Below, piece by piece: positions 43,191 to 56,146 of a stretch of 64,000 nucleotides of DNA. Below the pieces are notes generated by a model that saw nothing but the letters and a program-made list of their open reading frames with translations, was not told the origin of the DNA and did not search any database. Positions within the stretch are counted from its first letter, which is position 1, and every line of letters starts with the position of its first letter. The DNA comes from Hymenopellis radicata (Eukaryota; Basidiomycota; Agaricomycetes; Agaricales; Physalacriaceae). Where the stretch lies: contig JADNRX010000060.1 in NCBI GenBank assembly GCA_015501595.1, positions 124,001-188,000 on the forward strand. The letters are read 5' to 3'. A program made the position numbers and the translations under genes.

Positions 43191-46100
43191 ATGCCTCTCG
43201 AACCTTTAGCTGTTGCGCCACGCCAGGAGCGAAATGTTTCTGCCTCGTTACATTGTCAATGTTTCAAGACGACTACAAACAAGAGCGATGATGCATTCCA
43301 GCCAGCCAGAAGTTCGACTGTCGACGAAGTCGAGCATCCCGCATCTGACCCTACCGGCATCCTCGAACACCACAGCGGATCTCGTCACTCTCACGCAAAA
43401 TTGCTGCGCAAGACACCCACCCACCAACGCCCGGTCGGCAGCGGTAATTATTTTCTCTGTCACCGCATGGAGGTGCCACTGAGCCAACATACCGCGTTTT
43501 AGATCCTTTCGACTACGAGCAGAAATATCCACCAGACGAGGAGTACAAGGAATTGTCCGAACGAAGCAGGTTTTATAAGACCTACATGGACGAGTGTACC
43601 AAGTTCGACTTCGACATGGTCGAGAATTGGAGAGATGGTCTTGACATGCTCCTGGTATTCGTAAGTTCTGATGACTCAATTGAAAACTTTAGTACTAATG
43701 TATTTCGAACTAGGCAGCTCTATTCTCGGCAGTTGTGACGACCTTCGTCGTGCAAACTTGTCAAAGTCTTCGCGTGGATTATGCTGCAGTCATAGCGACG
43801 TTAATGCTGCGCTTGATAGACGTCCAAGTCGCCATTTCCCAGGGTGCCTCTGCTAATGAGGTCGCCGTCCTGAATTTGGATCCCTCTGCTTCTTTCAAGG
43901 CTAAATCAGTTGATCAATGGATCAATGGCCTTTGGTTCACTAGTCTTGCACTCAGTCTGACGACCACGCTGGTTGCGGTCTTGACGAAACAATGGATAAA
44001 CGAATATATGATCCTGCCCTCCGGCACCCCAAGGGACCGTTCTCGTATCCGACACTTCAGATTTGTTGGACTGGAGCAGTGGCATGTTCCCCTCATCATT
44101 GGGCTCCTCCCTGTCCTTATGCACATCTCACTCGGCGTATTCTTTGCCGGATTCATCATATTCCTTTGTTCATTGGACGTGGTCATGGCTGCCTCGTTGG
44201 GATGCTTGACAGGCGTCGGAGCTCTTGCCTATCTTATTAGCAATCTTCTTCCGCTACTGTATGCAAACTGCCCATACAAGACTCCATTGGCTTTGTACAC
44301 CTTCAGGCTCGTCAGCTGGGTGCGCCGGCGTATAGACTCGTTGCGCTCACATCGTGCTTCGACAACATGTCGTTCTTTGAAAGACGTAGAGCGCGTTGCT
44401 ATCACGCGTGAAGCAGATGACCTCGATGCGCTGTCTCTTTCATGGCTCCACAACACATCTTCCAATGCTTCTGTCCAAAGCATTGTCATACAGTCTTTGG
44501 GCAGTCTTCCGCTGCAGAGCAGTAGTATCATCACAGGTTCTGAGGGCATAATGGCTCCGGTATCGGACCCTAGTGTTTGGCTTTGCCGTGACTTTGTCGC
44601 GGAGAAAGATGAGGATAGGCCTGCTGTGGTGCGCGCTATAAGGGCCCACCATCGTTATGATCAGCCTGTTGAACGTCTGGAAAGACTTCAACGTGGAGCA
44701 TTACGCTTTGGCAGGTTTGACATGCTCGATGCTCATCCGAGCAAGTATGGGACTATCAACAAGTCCCTTGACCTTGTCATCAAAGCTGTGAGCGACGACT
44801 TGCTTGCTGAAGGAAACTTTTCGAGACCAAAGGGCGGATTCGATGTCTTGTTTTGGGGTAGACTGTTTGAAGCCGCTCTGCAGTCTGGACTGGATTTCCT
44901 GGAGATTGACTCTTCTCGTGGGGATGGCCCGCCGTCTTCGCTCTGGTGTCAGCTTCTGAAGGGTGCCGTCATCGAGCACGACTGTTCTTCCTCCAATTGC
45001 GACGGCAACAAGAATGAGTTGTTTTCTTACTTCCTCGGACCGGAGAAATTCCCGCTCGTCGTGAATTTGTACAATGTGGAGCAAAATGCAACGTCAAACA
45101 CGTTGTGCGATGCTTTGGTCACTAATATGCAACCATCATTTATGAGATGGCTGCTTCACGTTGGATTCCCTCATGCCCTGGAGCCCGAGAAACGACCCGT
45201 CTCGAGCTATAGTCAGCACTTGCCAGACGATATTCTTCTGGTACTTACACTGCTACAAACTCGTTCTATTCAAGCAACATCTTCTACTCCCGAGACGCCA
45301 TCGAATCAGAAAACAATCCTCTCTTCTGATACGTCAGCTAGCGAGGACTACGTGTTCCTGCCGGAACCTCCTGACTCTCTGTTCCACAAAGTCTTAATGG
45401 TCGCTGAAGTGTACGCTCTCAATCTCGGCCCGTGGAGCGCACATCAGGATGTCGACCGAGCGACGTTATCTGCACTCAAGACTGTAGCCGAATCCGACGT
45501 CTTTGGAACCAGTACCGTCATGACTTTAGCAGACGAGGGCTTTATTGTCGAGATTCTCTTGGCTGGGCTGAACCGCCGTTTCCAGATTGCTGCCTCCAGT
45601 GGGGATCGCGACGCATCGTGGCTTACACCGACGCTGTTCGCGAACATATGGCACATAGCTACCTCTGCGCTTGAATCTGAAGCTGTGGATAACGGATGGG
45701 AACTGCTTGCTCATGTTTTCACGTATGTGTCGTGTTTCGCGACCCATTCCTTTGCGGCGGAAACGATATATGCGTATCTGGTCCGCCAGGATTGGTTGCA
45801 CGATATTGGAGCGCGTTTGTCGCGTCTTTCTCATTCGATAACCCCAGAAGCAGACAGGCTTCCAGCATGCTGGCGTCCAGGCTATGTTTATGTGGCTGTG
45901 ACCTACCTGAATGGACTATCATCCGGCAACGGCGCTACTTCGGAGGCGATATCAGAAGCAAAAGAATACATCGAGAAAGCCGCCCACTTGTCGACGCTGA
46001 GCAAGATCCTTCTCTTCGGTGACTCCGACACGCAGAATATGTTGTGGAAGTTGGCGGCAACAATTCGAAGCGACGCTTGGTCCGCCTGCATCGAAGACTT

Positions 46101-46481
46101 ATCGACACTCATCGCGTGCGACGGCATGGCAGATGAATATGACGACGCCAATCTGGCCGTGCATGTCGACGTGTATTCCTACAGACGCGTACATTATCGA
46201 CCTCTTCAAGATTTGCCATCCCTAATCACTACGTTTGCGATGGATCTGAGGCGCAATCATATTGAGCCCCCGATGTACACGAAACCAGAGGAAGATTCGA
46301 GCCAGGTAATAGCATGCTCTCGAAAAGTATAGCGGAAACTCCACTTACTAACGTTCTTTCGTAGGTCGTTCCGCCGCAGTGGGTACGGCCTGAAGTTGAT
46401 TATGAGAGTAAGCGTAGCGTCTTAAAATCTTGGTGGACAGTACTGGGGCGCAAATCTGCTGCGCACCACAGTGTTGTTTGA
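43191..46481 (+). CDS. DUF6535 multi-pass membrane protein, paralogue 2
   Basis: Exons are 43191-43443, 43503-43660, 43714-46305 and 46365-46481, giving 1039 aa; phases agree throughout. It parallels paralogue 1 along its length: SHAKLLRK, DPFDYEQKYPPDEEY, FYKTYMDECTKFDFDMVENW, membrane segments AALFSAVVTTFVVQT, GLWFTSLALSLTTTLVAVLT and LIIGLLPVLMHISLGVFFAG, then the long C-terminal region. All introns occupy the same positions as in paralogue 1. The terminal exon ends in VPPQWVRPEVDYESKRSV. It is probably the intact partner of a tandem duplication that predates the 34310-41923 block now between them. Confidence 0.88.
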
Positions 46482-46802
46482 AAGGTTCGTATAGAGTATG
46501 TAGATGAGGATCGCGATAATGAATGTAGTTTTCAAGTACCCAAGGACTATGTACTTTGAAGCTCGAAGGTTCGGTGCTCGGCGTTCAAGTTGACTTTTGG
46601 TGAAGGAAGTCGCTGCAGCCAGGAGGACCCTCGTTTGACTTCTTTACAGCGACATTCTTGGAGTTGTCATTCGTTAAACATAGCTCAAAACCCTAGCTAC
46701 GTTGAACAGTCGAAATGCGAGTAAGTAAGTATACGATGTCGGACCGTGGGAAGCGCAGGGCGGTGTCATGTGGGTAGACGCGCCTTGGTTCCTGCCACGA
46801 CA
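46482..46802. other. Intergenic region
   Basis: 321 bp between DUF6535 paralogues 2 and 3 on the same strand. No gene or repeat is seen; it presumably holds the promoter of paralogue 3. Confidence 0.4.
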
Positions 46803-49705
46803 ATGCAGCCAGGATGTCCTACGCCCGAAGAATCGCCTCCGAATGAGGCTGATACTGCTAATGTCCGAATCTCTCTGGAATCCTTCGGAGACAAGGACGC
46901 CCCCGAGCCTCCCCAAACAGCATCTCGTACGCGTCGGAAACCCACAGTGCAACCCGACAAGCACTTTTTTGGAATTAAACAGGACGCCCCTCCCCCTGGC
47001 TTCGTCTTCAACGACGACTATGACACGCGGTTCCCAGATGATCCGTATTGTAAAGAGACTTCTGCTCCCAATGCCAAGGTATGGCGCGTGTACGTTGAGG
47101 AAGCCGCTGCGTTCGATGCCAACATGATTGGGCGATATCGCGACGGTCTAGATGTTATGCTCGTATTTGTATGTGATTTCGCTGGTTACGACGAACTGTA
47201 TCTGACTTGGAACTTAGGCTGGGCTTTTCTCAGCTGTCGTAACGTCGTTTCTTGTACAGGCATCCCAGAACTTGCAGGCAGATTATGGAGAAATGACCGC
47301 CATGCTTCTCCATGATCTCGTGGCCATTCAGCTTTCTCTGGCTGATGGTGCCTCCGTCGTCAATATCACCAGCCCTTCCGCGAACCCCACTGGAGCGTTC
47401 GTGGCGAACAGAATTGATGTCTTGGTCAACGGCTTTTGGGTCGTCAGCCTTTCTGCGAGCCTAGCCGTTGCACTTGCGGCTGTTCTCGTCAAACAGTGGC
47501 TTCACCACTATACGTCGCTCCTTTCCGGTACCTCTCGTCATCGCAGTCATGTGCGCCACTCCAGATTCACAGGCCTCGAACGTTGGCGCGTTCGCGTTAT
47601 CATAGGAACGTTGCCAATCATCATGCATCTTTCCCTCATGCTCTTCCTCTCCGGTCTGATCCTTTTTTTCGTTCCCTTGCATGTGTCGCTAGCGTGGGCT
47701 GTCGGCGTGATAACAGTGATTCTCTGCACACTGTACTTCATCAGCAATGCCCTCCCGATCTTTTACCCCCAGTGTCCGTATCAGACCCCGCTGAGTGACT
47801 TTCTTAACTCTGCCTCCCAGGTCTGGCATATTGTGCAGAGGGCCGTTGAAGCACAACGTTGTTTGAGGCCATACCTCGGTTATTTGCCTTGGAGGTGGAG
47901 ACTGCGGAAACCGAGGCGAAATTTGCAATCATTGAGAGGTTTGGAACATGACAAGGTCTTCGTTGACGCGCTAGACTGGCTTTATGCAACATCATCAAAT
48001 CCAGTTGTAGAGCGCATCATTTTAATGGCCATTGGAGGCCTTCCCGCTTCGGTGCAACAGTATGCTGCCTCAACCTGGCATGACCCAGGGAGCATGGTGC
48101 TTACGCGTGAGAACATTATCAGGGAGTCGACCGTCGGCAAAGTCCAAGCCGGTGAGATGGTACTCACGTGTCTCCCTGGCTCGGAGTCTACTCTTGAGCG
48201 GCTCTTTCGTACCTGGCTCTTCCTTCCAACTTCGCGCTGGATGGGACGAGCAAGGATTCCCAACAAAGGAAATGCTCAATTGGATCTAGCATTGGCGATT
48301 ACGCCAATGGTCCGGGGAACACCAATACAGATCAGGGAGCTATTCATTGAACACCACGATAATGCTATCCATCCTCTAGTCTGGAACAAACTTGTCACCC
48401 TGGCTGCTTCCAATGGCGCTTTTCGGTTGAGTGACCCGAAAGTGACGGCTAGTGCCCATGCTCAGTTCATTGCTGTCATGTTACCCGAGAACAACCCTTC
48501 CCCACCAAACAAGACTGATTTTCCCCAGAACAACCCTTCCCCACCAAACGAGACTGATTTTCCCAAAAAATTGCGACATGCATTACAAGTGTGTCCCCCG
48601 CCGCTCTTTGGGACTACTTCTTAGAGATGCCGGTGCTGATGGCCTTCGATGTTGGCCCGTTGTCGTCGTCGTCAATCTCCCATCGTGCCTCCTTGCCGCT
48701 GCAAAATTTGCATTGCATCACATTGACGAGGGTCACACTCTGCCGGAAGTTGACATCGATAACTCTTCTTTGGCATGCGAGATCCAGTCTCATTGGACCT
48801 TGCTGCATACGGTTTTGAGTTATTTGAAGTGGTGCTATAGTATTGATGAACGGTCATTAAATGAGCTATTGGAACAGATTGTGCTACTTCAAGTTGAAGC
48901 ATTCAGACTTTTGGACAGCCCGGATCATACTCCTTCCGTACCAGTGCACCTCCTCGATGGATGTATGTCCGCTATCCTCTCAATTTGCGAGAGAAATACT
49001 ATCGGGAAGGTTTCCTATCCTGCGCGACCTATTCATACAACTCTATTACATGTCACGATGTCTCGCTTGCAGTACAATTACACCCAACACCCAATGGACT
49101 ACGTATCCTTCCGTTCCATGCTACGATCCGCAGATTCTCTGATGAGAGCGGCACTAAATGCAGGCCATCACGAAGCATATTGTCTCTTCGCCCAAGACAA
49201 ATGGATACAGAGACTCGGTCCACTGTGGATGGCAGGATGGGATTGGGAAACAGGACCTGTGCTATACCCAAGACTGGGAGTACAAATCATTGACTGCTTT
49301 GTTTTTGGTCTTACCACACCGTCGATGGCTGTCTCTCGACAACAATTTATCGACCACCTCTACGAGCCCGAGAACCTCGCTATCGCCGTGTGTGTCGTCT
49401 TTCCCGATGCCGAAATGTTGCGGTCCTTGACTGCACTCAATCCGACGCATTCGTCCTGGGATAGATGTCGGGCTCTCATGGAGAGTATTATAGCCTGGAA
49501 CCGTAGTCCTGATCGTGAGACTACAGAGTTTCCAGGGGAGTATTTACTCGCCAGCAAGGTCGTCCAGTGTTCAGATCAGTCTGTATCTTTGGAGGAGCAT
49601 ATACGGAGGCGGTTTATGGGCGAGGAGGCAGGAGAGAAGCTTGATATGGCTATGCAAGTCCTCAATGAAAGCCTCCTTGTAGAACAATCAAGTCGGCCCC
49701 AGTGA
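46803..49705 (+). CDS. DUF6535 membrane protein, paralogue 3 (two frame breaks)
   Basis: Exon 1 is 46803-47168 (MQPGCPTPEESPPNEADTAN; FNDDYDTRFPDDPYCKE; VWRVYVEEAAAFDANMI). The intron is 47169-47217, at the same site as in the other paralogues (LVF-AGLFSAVVTSFLVQ). The frame runs to 48624 with membrane segments GFWVVSLSASLAVALAAVLV and RVIIGTLPIIMHLSLMLFLSG. The homologous reading then shifts to SPAALWDYFLEMPVLMAFDVG (about 48590-48680) and again to LAAAKFALHHIDEGHTLPEV, which runs to 49705. Either two small indels or an unrecognised intron explain this. The protein would exceed 900 aa. It belongs with paralogue 4 to a second subfamily that lacks the first intron. Confidence 0.7.
48488..48565 (+). 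repeat. 39-bp in-frame tandem repeat in DUF6535 paralogue 3
   Basis: Two adjacent copies, 48488-48526 and 48527-48565, encode NNPSPPNKTDFPQ and NNPSPPNETDFPK. The unit is a multiple of three, so it keeps the frame. It lies just before the first frame break. Confidence 0.85.
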
Positions 49706-50290
49706 GCCAGCCTGCAGTCTCACGATTTTGGTTTAGTAGAATTGATGTACGAAATCATAAAACTAAACCTTGAAGTACGACGTTGCAAGGAACTCTCTCC
49801 TCCAAGATGCGATCATGGAGTCGAAAGGTAGTGTATATATTGGCCGGTAGTTCAACCTATGGTACTTATGCTATTGGGAACTCCAATATTCACCAAAATA
49901 CGTCGAGCTGCAAGTCTTGCAAGAAATTCTGTTCAGCCGTTGCCGCGCAGGCCGTTGAGTCCACTCAAAGTAAAAGTCTTGACCCCCTTCTGGAGGGTAG
50001 AAGCTGCACGTTGCCCTCGAGGACGAGAGGCCGCATCTGCATGTACTCCTGGGCGAGGTGATGACTGATTTGGATATGGACGCGATCAGACGCAGCGTAT
50101 ACATTATGAGAGGTGTCGTCTCAACCTCGACCACTCGGTTTCTGTCAAAGTCTCAAGTAATATAAGTAGATCACCCCGTATTCATAACGATGAACAGTTG
50201 TTTGTCACTGATTCATTCATCAATTATATCCAAAAACGCTACATACATTGGCTGATATACAAAGCTACTAACTATCCCTCCTTCGTCATA
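49706..50290. other. Intergenic region between convergent genes
   Basis: 3' flanks of DUF6535 paralogue 3 (plus) and LEU4 (minus). No gene is supported; short frames near 49783-50068 have no family features. Confidence 0.4.
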
Positions 50291-52879
50291 TTAGTTCCCA
50301 TTAACCACCTTCTTCGGGACCAGCGCCAACTTGCCCACCGCGCATAAAACCGCCTTGATACCAGACGCAGTAATATCAGCGTCAGTCGCCACACCCCACC
50401 CGCTGCGCTTCTTCTCCCCAGCCGGCTCATACAGCACCTCCACATAAGAAGCCGCAACGACCTCCGCGCCCTCGCCAATGGAGTGCTCAGAGTACTCGCG
50501 GATCGTAAGCCCCCCCTCGACGAACGCCGAGATCGCGCTCAGCGTGGACGACAGCGGTCCATTCCCCTCCCCTCTCACGCTCCTCACAGACCCAAAGAGG
50601 AAAAACTCGCCCGTCAAAATCCGCTTCGTAGCATCAACATGCTCCAACGTGAACGTCTGCAGCGAAAACTGCGACGTCGCCTTGATCACATCGTAGTCGT
50701 ACGTCTTCTTGAACAGGTCCGTCAGCGCCCCGACAGATATCTCCCCGCCCGCGTCCCGCGCCGCGCGCTGCACGACCTCGAAGAACGCCGCCTGGAAGCG
50801 CCGCGGCAGCTCGAGCCCCAGCGAGTTGACAATCACGCTCGAGATATCCGCCTGCCCGGATTTCGCGTTGAACCCCACGGTCAGCTTCAGCTCGGGCAGC
50901 TCCATGTCGCCAATGGCGTTGTTCGCGGCGCTGAGCACGGCGCGCAGGCCCGCACCAGAGATGTCCGAGTCCGAGCCCACGCCCCACCATGACGTGGTGG
51001 ATTTGCGGTCGCCAGCGGGGACGAGCTCGATGTACGCCGCGGCGCGCGCGTTTTGCTGCTGGTCCGCGTCCAGGGTGTGCTCGGTGTATTCGCGGATGGA
51101 GAGGTCGATGTGTAGGTGCGTACGGAGGGCGTCCAGCAGGGCGGATAGAGGTCCGTTGCCGTCTCCGCGGATAACTCGCAGGACGCCATCGACTTTGAGC
51201 GTGCCGTCAAACCGCCGCCGCTCGTCTTCGTCGCCCGAATTAGGATCCGCGCTGGGTTCGGTGGAGATCTTGAAATGCCGCAGCGACAGCCTGCCCTTGT
51301 ATTTGGGCCCGCCAAAGTGATACGTCTGGCGGAAGGCCGTCGTGATATCGTCGACGGTCACCTCGCGCGCCTCCCGATCCGAAATGGCTTGGATGACCTG
51401 GTAGAACGAGATTTGCATCTTGCGCGGCATGTCGAGCTGCAGGTGCTGCTTGATGAGATACGCGATACCTCCCTTGCCGGATTGAGAGTTGACACGAATG
51501 ACCGCTTCGTAGGTCAAGCCCAGATCAGCGGGGTCGATTGGCAAGTAGGGTATATCCCAGTACTGGGCCTCGCCTTTCGCCGCTGCCTCTGTGTGGCGTA
51601 TCTTCTGGGCCTCGAAGCCCTTTTTGATGGCATCCTGATGTGAGCCGGAGAACGCGGTAAAGACAAGTTCACCTGCATACGGATGGCGAGGGTGAACGGG
51701 GAGGTCATTACATTGGGTAACGACATCGATGACGGATTGAAGATCGCTGAAGTCGAGGCCGGGAGATATGCCCTGGGAGTACAAGTTGAGGGCCAGGTTG
51801 ATGAGATCCACGTTGCCGGTTCGCTCTCCATTTCCGAAGAGACAGCCCTCGATCCGATCTCCACCTGCAAGGGTACCAAGTTCGGCCGATGCGATACCAG
51901 TTCCTATATTGCGATGACAATTAGAAGATGTATGTTTTTGATAGGTTGATAAACAAACCTCGGTCATTATGTGGATGTAGACTCACATACACGTTTTCGC
52001 GTTCAGAAATATTCGTGCAGAAATATTCAATCTTGACACAGCGTTATATTGAACGGAAGAACGGAAGAACGTGATGGAAATGCGCACCTGATCTGCATAA
52101 TGATTCGGAGGGGCAATCTCCACAGTCGACGGCAGATTGAAGATGATCCTGTTCTCGAACTCTGGGCCAGCCTTCCCCCACGCTGCTTTCACTGCCTCGC
52201 ACACTTCCAGCGCAAAGTCGGGCTCTGTCTGAGTAAAGGTCTCAGGACTGTACTCGTAGCGGAACTTGGTCCAGTCTTCGCGGTACATTCCTCCGTCAAC
52301 TTCTTGACAATTTTCGTGTGGGACACGGCGAGTTCGACGGTCTTCTCTTTTGAATTCCGGAAGACGACGTTGCGAAATGTGGGTGACGTCGCGTTGTACA
52401 TATGAAGAATTGCATGCTTCGCGCCGGCCACAGAATCAATGGTTCGTTTAATGAGGTCCTCTCGGCAGGTGTTAGCACCTACAAAACACAGTTCAATAAC
52501 ATAATATATGGTGAGCGGGGAAACGGACCTGTATCCAAACATCGTCTGGGATTTCGTTGTTCTCGATGAGGCCGCGAACGAACATGAAGTCCGTGTCACT
52601 GGCCGCGGGGTAGGAGACCTCGATTTCCTTGACGCCAGATTTCACTAGTTGCCTAAAGAAGGTGGTCTTTTGCTCGATAGTCATAGGATTTGCGAGGGCC
52701 TGGTTTCCATCGCGGAGATCAGTAGAGAGCCAGATGGGAGCTTTTGTGAATGTTTTGGAGGGCCATTGACGATCCTTGAGATTCAAAGGAGTGTACGGCT
52801 TGTACTTTTGTGATGGATTTGGCCTGGATTGACTTTAGTACTAGAAACGAGGGTATTGGACGACATACAGCATGGGCAT
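50291..52879 (-). CDS. LEU4: 2-isopropylmalate synthase with duplicated regulatory domain
   Basis: First committed step of leucine synthesis: acetyl-CoA plus 2-ketoisovalerate to 2-isopropylmalate. Exons are 52869-52879, 52529-52823, 52088-52478, 51959-52031 and 50291-51903. Catalytic features are [12 protein letters not shown], the metal-binding HPHNDRG (exon 4/5 junction) and [10 protein letters not shown]. The C-terminus holds two LeuA-type regulatory domains, about residues 388-587 and 596-783; each has a GNGPLS motif, an (I)REY(T/S)EH motif and a W-GVG/WGVA end. Yeast Leu4 has one such domain and about 620 aa; this protein would be about 794. Exon 3 appears to lack two bases, a C near 52464 and an A near 52285, both in homopolymers. 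It diverges from GUS1. Confidence 0.93.
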
Positions 52880-53315
52880 GTTGGCGGTAGGGGTCAAGAA
52901 AGTTTTAGCAGTCCAGATCATGCTTTTATTAGCATGACCTATGACGTAAAGCCTTTTTATTGACTCGTTCTAAACTCCATGGCCAAACTCAGGTCATCCT
53001 ACTGACACATTCAAAGTCCCTGCGTTAACGGTTATTGCCTTCCTTCCACTAAAAACGACTTATGAAAAGTAGAGATTAGAGTAATAAGGCTGATAGAGTA
53101 TATAGGCAGGCTATTATCAGGACATGGGGACGCGTCCTTGGAGAGCGAGGGGCTGCTGCGGATCGCCAGAGCGATAAAAGACATGGTGCAGAGAAGAAAG
53201 CTAGCGCTACAACGCGACCATAAGTTATAAATGGACTCAGCAATAACAGCCATTGGCGTGACTCGAACTATAAAGACCTTGATCGAGTCAACCCAACTCT
53301 TTCAAGCCATCCATC
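52880..53315. promoter_or_regulatory. Divergent promoter shared by LEU4 and GUS1
   Basis: 436 bp separate the two start codons. TGACTC, the core of the Gcn4/Cpc1 general amino-acid-control site, occurs at 52961-52966 and 53259-53264. TGACGTAA (CRE/bZIP-like) is at 52942-52949. ATTGG (CCAAT on the other strand) is at 53252-53256, and a TATAAA lies at 53226-53231. Co-regulation of a leucine enzyme and a tRNA synthetase by amino-acid starvation is an inference from these sites. Confidence 0.5.
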
Positions 53316-55835
53316 ATGGCGACGCTCACGCTTTCTTCCAAGCTCGCGCCATTTCCTTTCGCCGTCATTGCTATCGCGGCCTATACACAAAAGGCGGAAC
53401 TTGTATTCGACGACGCAGCAACAGGCCCGGTACTCGAGCTGAATGGATCGCAAATCACCGCTGAGCAGGACATTGTACACGCTCTAGCAAAGGAAGGCGG
53501 TCTGTCTGAAGACAGCGCAAAGGTGCGATGATAGTCATATTTCAATCTTGCCCTAATCGATCTGCCAGACCGCGTCGTTCTTTGCTCTCGCCAAAAACCT
53601 GACCACCGTCACTGCCGTTCCCGATATTCTCACTGCACTCGATTCTCTTGACAATCATCTCGCTTATCGCACTTTTCTCGTCGGACATGGCGTGACGGTG
53701 TCTGACTGGATGCTATGGGGCACCATCAAAGGCAGCATCAAAATCGTCGGATTGCTCAAAAACAACAAACACGTCCACCTTAACCGCTGGTTCTCCCATC
53801 TCGAATCTCTGGAATCCACTCAGACCGCTCTCACCGCGTTGACCGCCGCTAAAGCATCCAAGGCGCGCTCTAACAAAGTTGCAGCTGGATTCGCGCTTGG
53901 TCTCGAAGGTGCGAAGATGGGCGAGGTTGTGACGCGCTTCCCACCGGAGCCCAGCGGTTACCTCCACATCGGTCACGCCAAGGCTGCGATGCTCAACCAG
54001 TACTTTGCACAAATGTACAAGGGCAAGTTGATCATCCGCTTCGATGACACGAATCCCAGCAAAGAGAGGGTATGTACCTCCGTTTCCTCATCCAAGTCGT
54101 TTATTGATCGACGCTTTTCAGACCGAATTTGAAGACACGATTTTGGAGGACCTGTTATTGCTGGGAATCAAGGGTGATGTTATCACTCACACGTCTGATT
54201 ACTTTGCGACGTTGTACGACTATGCTCTCAAAGTCATCAAAGACGGCAAGGCGTACACGGATGACACTGAACAAGCTCAGGTACGCACAGTTTGATTGGA
54301 AAATCTGTAATCTCAGCACTTGCGCAGATGAGGACGGAACGATTTGATGGCATTGCGTCCAAACATCGCGACGATAGTGTTGAGGACAATCTCAAGCACT
54401 TCGCCGAGATGACTGCCGGTTCTGAGGAAGGCCTGCGTTGGTGTTTACGCGCTAAAATGAGCGTGGACGACCCCAACAAGGCTCTACGTGATCCTGTCAT
54501 TTACCGATGTAACACCTTGCCTCATCACCGTACTGGGTAAGATAGCATACTTTCCGTTACTTTGGATGTGTTCACTCACTTTCTCCCAGTGACAAATGGA
54601 AGGTCTATCCCACGTACGACTTTGCCTGCCCCATTGTCGACTCCATTGAAGGCGTCACTCATGCTCTCCGTACAAACGAGTACCGCGACCGCAACCCGCA
54701 GTATTGGTGGATGACCGACGCTGTGGGCATCCGCAAGGTCAAGATTTGGGACTTTAGTCGGCTCAACTTTATCTACACCCTTCTCTCGAAGCGTAAACTG
54801 CACGACTTTGTCAACCGGGGCATCGTGCGTGGATGGGATGACCCTCGATTCCCCACCGTGCGAGGAATTCGAAGGAGGGGGCTGACGATTGAGGCACTGC
54901 ATCAATTTATGCTTATGCAAGGTCCTTCGCAGGCTATCGTCTCGCTAGAGTGGGATTCCATATGGGCGATGAACAAGAAGGTTATTGACCCTATTGCGCC
55001 TCGTCATTGGGCCATCATCGAGGCAGACAGGTATGGGTTCTGGTTATCTGCAAGGCCTCTGCTTGAACTATCTATAGGGTACCCGTTACCGTCAAGGGCG
55101 CTCCTACAACACCGGAGGTGAAGAACGTGCCAAAGCACAAGAAAAACGCCGAGATTGGGGAAAAGAAGACTGTCTATTCGTCTAATATCCTTGTCGATCA
55201 AGAGGATGCGTTATCGTTTGAGGATCAAGAAGAGGTAATTCCACTGGTTTGCTCAGAGCGCATCACCTGATGGTACAATCTAGGTTACTCTGATGGACTG
55301 GGGCAACGCTATCGTCCGATCCAAGACTCTCGACGCGTCCGGAAAGGTCACCTCGATTGAGATGGAGCTCCACCTCGAAGGTGACTTCAAAAAGACGAAA
55401 AAGAAGATAACCTGGCTCGCGCAGCCCACCGATGCGTTGCCGCTCATCCCTGTGACGCTCCTTGATTACGACTACCTCATCACGAAGAAGAAGCTCGAGG
55501 AGGGCGACGACGTTGTGGACTTTACCGCGCCCGTGTCCGAGTTCCGGGAGAGCGCACTGGCTGATGCGAATGTCAAGGACTTGAAGAAGGTGACGTGATT
55601 GTCTGCAGTTTGAGAGGAAGGGGTATTTCATATTTGACGGGGAGGGTGCGGATGGGAAGATGAAGGCGGCGGGGTTGCGAGTAAGGCGGGGGTGGCGGCT
55701 ACGCCGAAGGAGGTATCGACGCCGGCTACACCTGCAGAGTCGAAGATGTATAGTGTGGGCAGCATCTATGCGGACCAGGTCCCGCCTGATGTGGACACGA
55801 AGATGTACAAGGTGGAGAGTATATACCACAACTGA
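53316..55835 (+). CDS. GUS1: Cytosolic glutamyl-tRNA synthetase
   Basis: Charges tRNA-Glu in the cytoplasm. Exons are 53316-53522, 53569-54069, 54122-54280, 54328-54536, 54590-55030, 55078-55234 and 55284-55835. The N-terminal GST-like part ([36 protein letters not shown]) precedes the catalytic domain. Class I signatures are [19 protein letters not shown] and LLSKRKL, with [13 protein letters not shown] and [16 protein letters not shown] between. The anticodon-binding beta-barrel follows ([18 protein letters not shown]). The first six exons keep phase perfectly. In the last exon the frame breaks after [10 protein letters not shown] near 55592 and again near 55675, although the tail ([20 protein letters not shown]) is recognisable to the stop. 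These breaks may be read errors. Confidence 0.92.
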
Positions 55836-56146
55836 ATGGTGTGTTTGTGTCCGGCGGCCTCTGCGCAGTGTAATTGTTCTTTTAGCTAGACAGCCTCGTT
55901 TTGATTGAGTGTAGAACTGATCGATCCTGTGAATGCAAACGACTCAGAGACAGTTTTGAAAATAACGAAAGGACTTTTACTTGTCTTGTTAGGCGTGTTC
56001 ACTGTTAAGCAACTGTTATGTACCCGTTCCATCTTATCTGTTATCTTATCTAAGTGTGCCTGACCTTGATAGCGTCAAAGCTGTACCATGGTCCATCACA
56101 CCCTTCAACACCACCACTGGCACTACTGCATTATAGTATACGTTCC
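55836..56146. other. Intergenic region
   Basis: 311 bp between GUS1 and DUF6535 paralogue 4. Contains a repeated CTTATCT tract (about 56034-56052), otherwise nothing recognised. Confidence 0.35.
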
